Part shown: piece by piece, positions 59,540 through 64,000 of the stretch
Layout of the letters: each line of letters begins with the position of its first letter
Position numbering within the stretch: position 1 is the first letter of the stretch
Source: Atriophallophorus winterbourni
Taxonomy: Eukaryota > Platyhelminthes > Trematoda > Plagiorchiida > Microphallidae
DNA: 64,000 nt
Assembly: GCA_013407085.1 (NCBI GenBank)
Contig: JACCGJ010005542.1
Span: forward strand, 1-64,000
Reading direction: 5' to 3'
The notes under the pieces: generated by a model
Told to the model about the DNA's origin: nothing
The model's database searches: none
The model's input: the letters and a program-made list of their open reading frames with translations, nothing else
Translations under genes and position numbers: made by a program

Positions 59540-59725
59540 CCTATTAGCGAACGTAGCATCTTTATTCAAGGTATCCCTGAGCTTAAAGATTTAGATTACA
59601 AGAAACATTGCATCGATTTGTATGAGCAATGGCATTTCATTCAATAACTAATCAGTCTATCTGAAATCACTACTGTTTCGTTGGAACGCTTACCGCAATC
59701 CAATGGGTATCCCATACTATCATAT
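59540..59725 (+). pseudogene. CR1-like ORF1 fragment (second RRM-like module)
   Basis: The plus strand encodes SIFIQGIPELKDLDYKKHC, EQWHFIQ (stop), LSEITTVSLERLPQS. It lines up with the second module of family A ORF1 (SIFLYGVPEL, DQWRFIQS, LTTAVKRLPNS) but is a different family. Only this module is present; it lies about 60 bp before the PPIL2 start region. Confidence 0.65.
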
Positions 59726-59751
59726 TTATGAATAATTATTTTAATAGTTTT

Positions 59752-59772
59752 ATTTTCTCATTGATTTTTCAG
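59752..59772 (+). promoter_or_regulatory. Candidate spliced-leader trans-splice acceptor of PPIL2
   Basis: A pyrimidine-rich acceptor (tattttctcattgatttttc then AG, ending at 59772) lies 16 nt before the PPIL2 ATG. No upstream exon with a matching donor was seen; the sequence before it is retroelement debris. Flatworms are known to trans-splice leaders to such sites. A long upstream cis-intron is the alternative. Confidence 0.45.
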
Positions 59773-59788
59773 ACTTAGCACGTATATA

Positions 59789-62700
59789 ATGGGGAAGAAA
59801 CAGCATCAAAAAGATAAACTGTAATTTGCCCATTTTCATTCTGAAACAAACAAATGCTCTAGTTATCTAACGTGTACTGAATGGAGCACCTTGTATGGCG
59901 GCAAACGTGCATCAGAGGATAGACGGCGTTTCAAACGTTTACCGTTTCACTGTTGCAGGTTTTTGCTTCGACAATATTTAACCATTTCTGCAGCATAACA
60001 TTTCAACCCTTCAAAAACCCCTACTGCACGAGAGAGGGAATCATATTCGATCTTGAGTACTCTTCCGTTTTCACCTAATGCTTTACAGAAATATACTCCC
60101 ATTTGTCAGGAAGCATGGCATCAATCCTGTGACGGGCAAGGTTTGAGCACAGCGCTTAGATATTTTTTTAGAAATTGAAGGCTGGCGATCTAATCAAACT
60201 AATTTTCCACCGAAATTCCGATGGAAAATTCCACTGCCCGGTTACCTTCAAAGTTTTCAATGAAAATACTCATATAGTTGCGATAAAACCGACTGGCAAC
60301 GTGTACTGTTTTGACGCTGTAGATCGATTGAACATAAAAAGCAACAATTATTTAGATCTGCTTACTTCTGATCCATTCTCGAAAGATGATATTATAACAA
60401 TCCAGGATCCTTCAAATTTAGATAAATTTAACATATCAGCTTTCTATCATGTACAACAAATGGAAGAAAACAAAAGTATGTTTGTGGATTCTGACCAGTT
60501 ATGAAATTATAGAGGATTCTGGAACCGTGATAATACGTCAGCTCAATCAAGAGACCAAAGAAACGCTTGCTGAGCTGCCCAAGGAAATGAAAGTACCGGA
60601 TTACATGCTCTCAAACAAACCAGCTTCTAGCGTCGCGTCTCAGAAACGTGACGTTTTCAATACAGTATGTCATGGAATTGAATGTTTGATAAATTCAGGC
60701 TACGTATTCAACCGGAAAAGTTGCCGCTTCTTTAACGTCCACCGTAATGGAACCGGTAACAAAAATGGAACCAGGTTTGTTGTTTTAATGGTTCTTCCAT
60801 AATACCATTTTAGCTGTTCTTGAGGATGATGTAGTGCGTTACAAGTATGTTAAAAAGAAAGGCTACGTCAGTCTCGTCACGTCTCATGGTCGCTTAAATT
60901 TGGAGCTGCATTGCGACCTGGTTCCTAAAACTTGCGAGAACTTTATTCGTCATTGCAAGTCCGGTTACTACAATGAAACCAACTTTCATCGGCTCATTCG
61001 ATATTTTATTGTAAGCATTCGTGTGTATACTTTAATACATTCATTAGATTCAGGGCGGTGACCCAACGGGTACGGGTCTTGGTGGTGAATCGGTTTGGGG
61101 AAAACCGTTTCCTGACGAATTTCCACCAAACTTGAGTCATGATTCTCGAGGAGTTGTTTCCATGGCCAATTCCGGTCCGAACACTAACGGCTCGCAATTG
61201 TAAGTGGAACGCACTGCTGACGCATTTTTGTTTTATAGTTTCATCACGTTTCGCAAATGTAAGAACTTGGACAAGAAGCATACCGTTTTTGGAAGGTAAC
61301 ATAGATTGTTTCATTGTAAATTTTTAAGAGTTGTTGGTGGAAATGATACGCTTAACAAGGTCGAAATGTTAGAAACGGATAAAGATGACCGTCCATTGGT
61401 AAGTGCGACATAAACCGGGTTTCTTTTTGAACAGGTGTTTCTATAGTTCACACTACGTCTCATGCAGAATCATGATTCACACTAATCTTTAGTTTCCAGT
61501 CACCATCGTTTCGAATATTCGATCCAGTTTCAAGCATCGAGAAGGATGTTTTCATAAGTGAAGCTTTGGTCATTTTGTGAACATTTTAAAGATTTGAAAA
61601 ACTACGAAAAAATAGATCCACTAAAAGTTTTTATTGTTTTCCCAAGAGTCTTGAGCTTCTTCCATTGCACTCATTCATCGTTCCGTGTTTGTTTCGGCTG
61701 AATCATAATACGGGCTGTATATTTATCCATTGCAAGCGCCGCGGGAGAGATTGTTCCTCCCGAATCGGACTGTTTAGTCATTCGAAAAGCTGTAGAACAT
61801 GAAAATGCATGCGATTGTGATGTACATCCATGGTCGACATCGACCGAAGGAGGTCAACAACAACCATATTTATCCAGGTAAATGCAAGATACTGAATAAT
61901 GTCAAGTGTGACAACTGTCACACACCCATAAGTGACATCGTAGATCATATGGAGCGGTTCAACCACATAGGATATCAGGTGGTTGGCGAGAGTGCGCCAG
62001 GGAAGAAATGTGCGTTCAGACTTACTAAAATCGAACCGCGGTTTGTTACCCTTATGACCTCTGCAATTGACATTTATTTAGTGCCTGAAGAGGAGAGGAA
62101 GCATTAATTATAGGAAGTTAATTTTTGTCCATTTCAAGATCATGCACTGCTGGAGGCTTCCTGGCATTATTGTTTGTCCCAAAATACGCTTGGTTGAAAC
62201 ATCTACGCGATTATGCACTGTATTTTTCGAGCTAGTGGTATTAGCCATCAGAGAGCCATTGACCGATGTTGTCTCCGCTAGTTGGGAGCCCTGTTTATGA
62301 GACCGCTATGGTCAATCAATAGCCTGTATAAATGGGTAAACGTGGCAGGTGGCCTTGTTGACGTGGAAAAGTGGTTTGAAAAAGATCACTTGTGGTTTAT
62401 CGAAAGTGGAACGAGTGCTCATGCCTGAGTTTGGTTAAGAGAAACACCAACTCTAGGGCTGAACAATATGGCGAGTATGCTAATAAACTGAAAACAATTG
62501 TTAGTGTGCATTATTTTTCTCTTGTAGCCATATTTACGAATTGCGATTGTATAAGCAATGCAACGTAGAAAAGAAAAATGGCGTGCAAATCGACAACATT
62601 TATGTTTTTCATGTCTATGTTACACTACCATTTCGTATCAGATTGTACATACCCTGCACTTACACGCCACAACAGGTTTCGGGTTGTTTGTCGTCATCAG

Positions 62701-63319
62701 ATGGAGGTTAGGTTCAGTGAGCCTTGATACAGTGGAAAAGTAGTAAAGACATTTATAATTCAATGCCATCGTTAATTTCGGTTCTCAAGTACTGTGCCGT
62801 TTGGGTACTGTGCGTCGATCGAGGAGCTATACATTTTTGCAGAAATGTATGTATGTAATTAAAGCTTTGAGTCAGGCAAATTACCGCATAGTCATAGAAT
62901 GCGCGTGGAGTGAGATAGGCTCTCAAGGCCCGTTATCAATCATATGGGCATTATACCGGTAGCGAGTATCGAGGGGTTAACTGCTAATCAACAAGAAATC
63001 TGTGGAATCTGCAACAGATTAAACATGTTTACACCGTTGTGAACACTTCACAGTTGTACTCATGTGGGAACGAGATCATTTCAACTTACAAGCAACTATG
63101 CAAAATTATTTTTTTCACAGGAAGAAATTCAGTTGATCAACTGTGAAGTGTTCGTTGATCCTTTTGTTGAAGTAGAAGAAATGTTATCCGCTGAACGGGC
63201 GAAATCCAAGTCAGGAGAACCTAGCGACGCAGACCTCCCTAAACGACCGAAACCTGGCAATCGAAGAGAAGAGGAAGCGTTGGAAGCAGAAGAAAGAGCA
63301 CGGCGTTTTAAAGAATCAG
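59789..63319 (+). CDS. PPIL2: PPIL2-type U-box cyclophilin, exons 1-12 (3' end beyond window)
   Basis: Twelve exons: 59789-59820, 59863-59958, 59994-60056, 60089-60140, 60172-60475, 60513-60664, 60699-60774, 60814-61010, 61048-61199, 61239-61295, 61329-61398, 63121-63319. Phases agree throughout (483 codons plus one base). The N-terminus [10 protein letters not shown] and the spacing match PPIL2. Residues about 35-110 form the U-box (E2 binding). The middle holds [14 protein letters not shown] and [13 protein letters not shown]. Cyclophilin starts near residue 265 ([20 protein letters not shown]). [14 protein letters not shown] keeps the catalytic Arg, Phe and Gln, while the Trp of cyclophilin A that contacts cyclosporin is Asn ([12 protein letters not shown]). 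Exon 12 is the charged tail ([14 protein letters not shown]). The vertebrate protein is about 520 aa, so roughly 40 residues are missing at the window edge. Family role: spliceosomal prolyl isomerase with ubiquitin-ligase activity, nuclear. No stops or shifts were seen. Confidence 0.95.
61399..63120 (+). other. Long PPIL2 intron 11 carrying retroelement sequence
   Basis: Intron of 1722 nt between GTAAGT at 61399 and TTTTTTCACAG ending at 63120; the ten introns before it are all 31-42 nt. It contains an RTE-like zinc-finger tail, an unidentified ORF (61735-62107) and, near 62870-62930, a weak inverted trace of the SINE-like repeat. It was probably enlarged by insertions. Confidence 0.8.
61735..62107 (+). 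CDS. Unidentified ORF with U1-type zinc-finger pattern, fused to RTE-like tail
   Basis: At 61740-61795 one frame encodes [17 protein letters not shown], a relic of the RTE C-terminal finger seen at 894. Overlapping it, the frame 61799-62107 (102 codons) starts [14 protein letters not shown]. At 61907-61966 it holds C-x2-C-x9-H-x5-H ([20 protein letters not shown]), the spacing of U1/matrin-type RNA- or DNA-binding fingers. It ends LVPEEERKH and TAA. The product is not recognised. It could be a retroelement 3' ORF, an exonised fragment or a captured host exon; it is not part of known PPIL2. Confidence 0.35.
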
Positions 63320-64000
63320 GTAAGAGTGGTATTCTATTTCTGCTCGCGGTCGTTTTGTTGGTATCTATTGAATCTTGAGCATTCAGCCTTTCTGATATCT
63401 TACAATGCAAGTTAAATTTCGATAACTGTACGCCTGCTCAATGATCCAACTTCAAGCCTGTTTATTCCCAAGATTATCAGACCAACCGCTTTCAAAATTA
63501 CGACTGAAAGAGGGAGAGGTCACAATGCTTTTGTTTTCACCATTCATTAGGTTTTGTATATGGCTCATAAATTCGATCCCCCACTGGATTAATTCATCTG
63601 TAGAAGACATATCCTTTGGTTGCGGCGCGGCGAATACAGCGTAACCTTTAGGTATGTAACCATGGTCAATGCAATAAATCACGAAACAATTGAAGCATGA
63701 AGCAATTCCGTACTATGCAGCTAATACTAATTCGTCACCGGTAGTGAACTGCATATGGAAGTAGGCTGGAATATCACTGCCACTCCATTTTTGCGTGCCT
63801 AGGCAACCTGCCAGTATCGCTCACCACTTGCAATTGCTGTGCGGCACCTTGCCCAGGTCTAGGCTTTTGTCTTCATACACACACGAAGCTATGCAATTAC
63901 AAGAACCTAGTGCTAGAGGCGAATAATTTGTAGAATCTCATCACCGTAGTTGACCTATGGACCAGGTTTCAATAAGGGTTTGCATGCGTGTGTATTTCAT
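63320..64000. other. PPIL2 intron 12, no host exon seen
   Basis: Follows the donor GTAAGA at 63320. The minus-strand frame 63682-63452 has no recognised motif. A diverged copy of the SINE-like repeat occupies 63725-63880. Confidence 0.5.
63725..63880 (+). repeat. SINE-like dispersed repeat, diverged copy 3
   Basis: Shares GGTAGTGA (63740-63747), GCCTAGGCAACCTGCCAGTAT and TGTGCGGCACCTTGCCCAGG with copies 1 and 2. The right arm of the inverted pair is TCACTGCC (63774-63781), where one A-T pair has become a G-T wobble, so the stem is kept. Confidence 0.65.

Noticed and set aside
63452..63682. 76-codon minus-strand frame near the window end
   Set aside because: No recognised motif, lies in a PPIL2 intron and has no splice context that supports it.

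Overview
The window looks like nuclear DNA from a flatworm, most likely a digenean trematode. Four things point there. Intron-bearing animal genes sit far apart in AT-rich sequence. One gene has a run of introns only 31-42 nt long. Repeats are dominated by CR1-like and RTE-like non-LTR retrotransposons with Penelope-like and Ty3/gypsy debris. A tRNA-promoter SINE carries a complete hammerhead ribozyme motif, as described for the schistosome alpha elements. The genus cannot be fixed from the sequence alone.

Host genes. (1) A FERM-domain protein gene is read on the minus strand. Six consecutive coding exons lie between 20124 and 11752; all splice phases agree and they encode 232 aa covering the F1 lobe and most of F2. 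A minus-strand terminal exon at 4340-3995 may be its C-terminal end, but the exons between were not found. (2) A PPIL2-type gene (U-box plus cyclophilin, a spliceosome-associated prolyl isomerase / ubiquitin ligase family) is read on the plus strand from 59789. Twelve exons (483 codons) were resolved to 63319; the last part lies beyond the window.

Repeats by region. 0.2-1 kb: tail of an RTE-like element. 9.9-10.5 kb: gypsy integrase remnant. 16.6-17.4 kb: endonuclease remnant inside a FERM intron. 20.8-22.6 kb: CR1-like scraps. 22.8-26.2 kb: a decayed RTE-like element with the hammerhead SINE inside its reverse transcriptase. 27.8-29.1 kb: two GIY-YIG domains of a Penelope-like element in a 240-bp near-perfect inverted repeat. 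29.1-32 kb: an RTE-like element whose 5' leader was hit by a second, truncated RTE copy, with an 11-bp target-site duplication still visible. 36.6-42.2 kb: two opposed copies of one CR1-like family. 43.3-57.1 kb: a head-to-tail array of CR1-like elements (fragment C, family A copy 1, family B, family A copy 2) joined at short tandem tails. 57.1-59.7 kb: more fragments and a dispersed SINE-like repeat.

The most notable observation is in family A. At the end of ORF1, both copies carry a canonical -1 frameshift heptamer (A AAA AAC in one, A AAA AAT in the other), an 8-nt spacer and a perfect 7-bp hairpin. ORF2 is open in the -1 frame and has no ATG before its conserved endonuclease start. This looks like a complete programmed -1 ribosomal frameshift signal joining ORF1 to ORF2. 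Family B next to it joins the same modules in one frame interrupted by a single TAG-CTA.

No rRNA gene, canonical tRNA gene, CRISPR array or prokaryote-type operon was seen.
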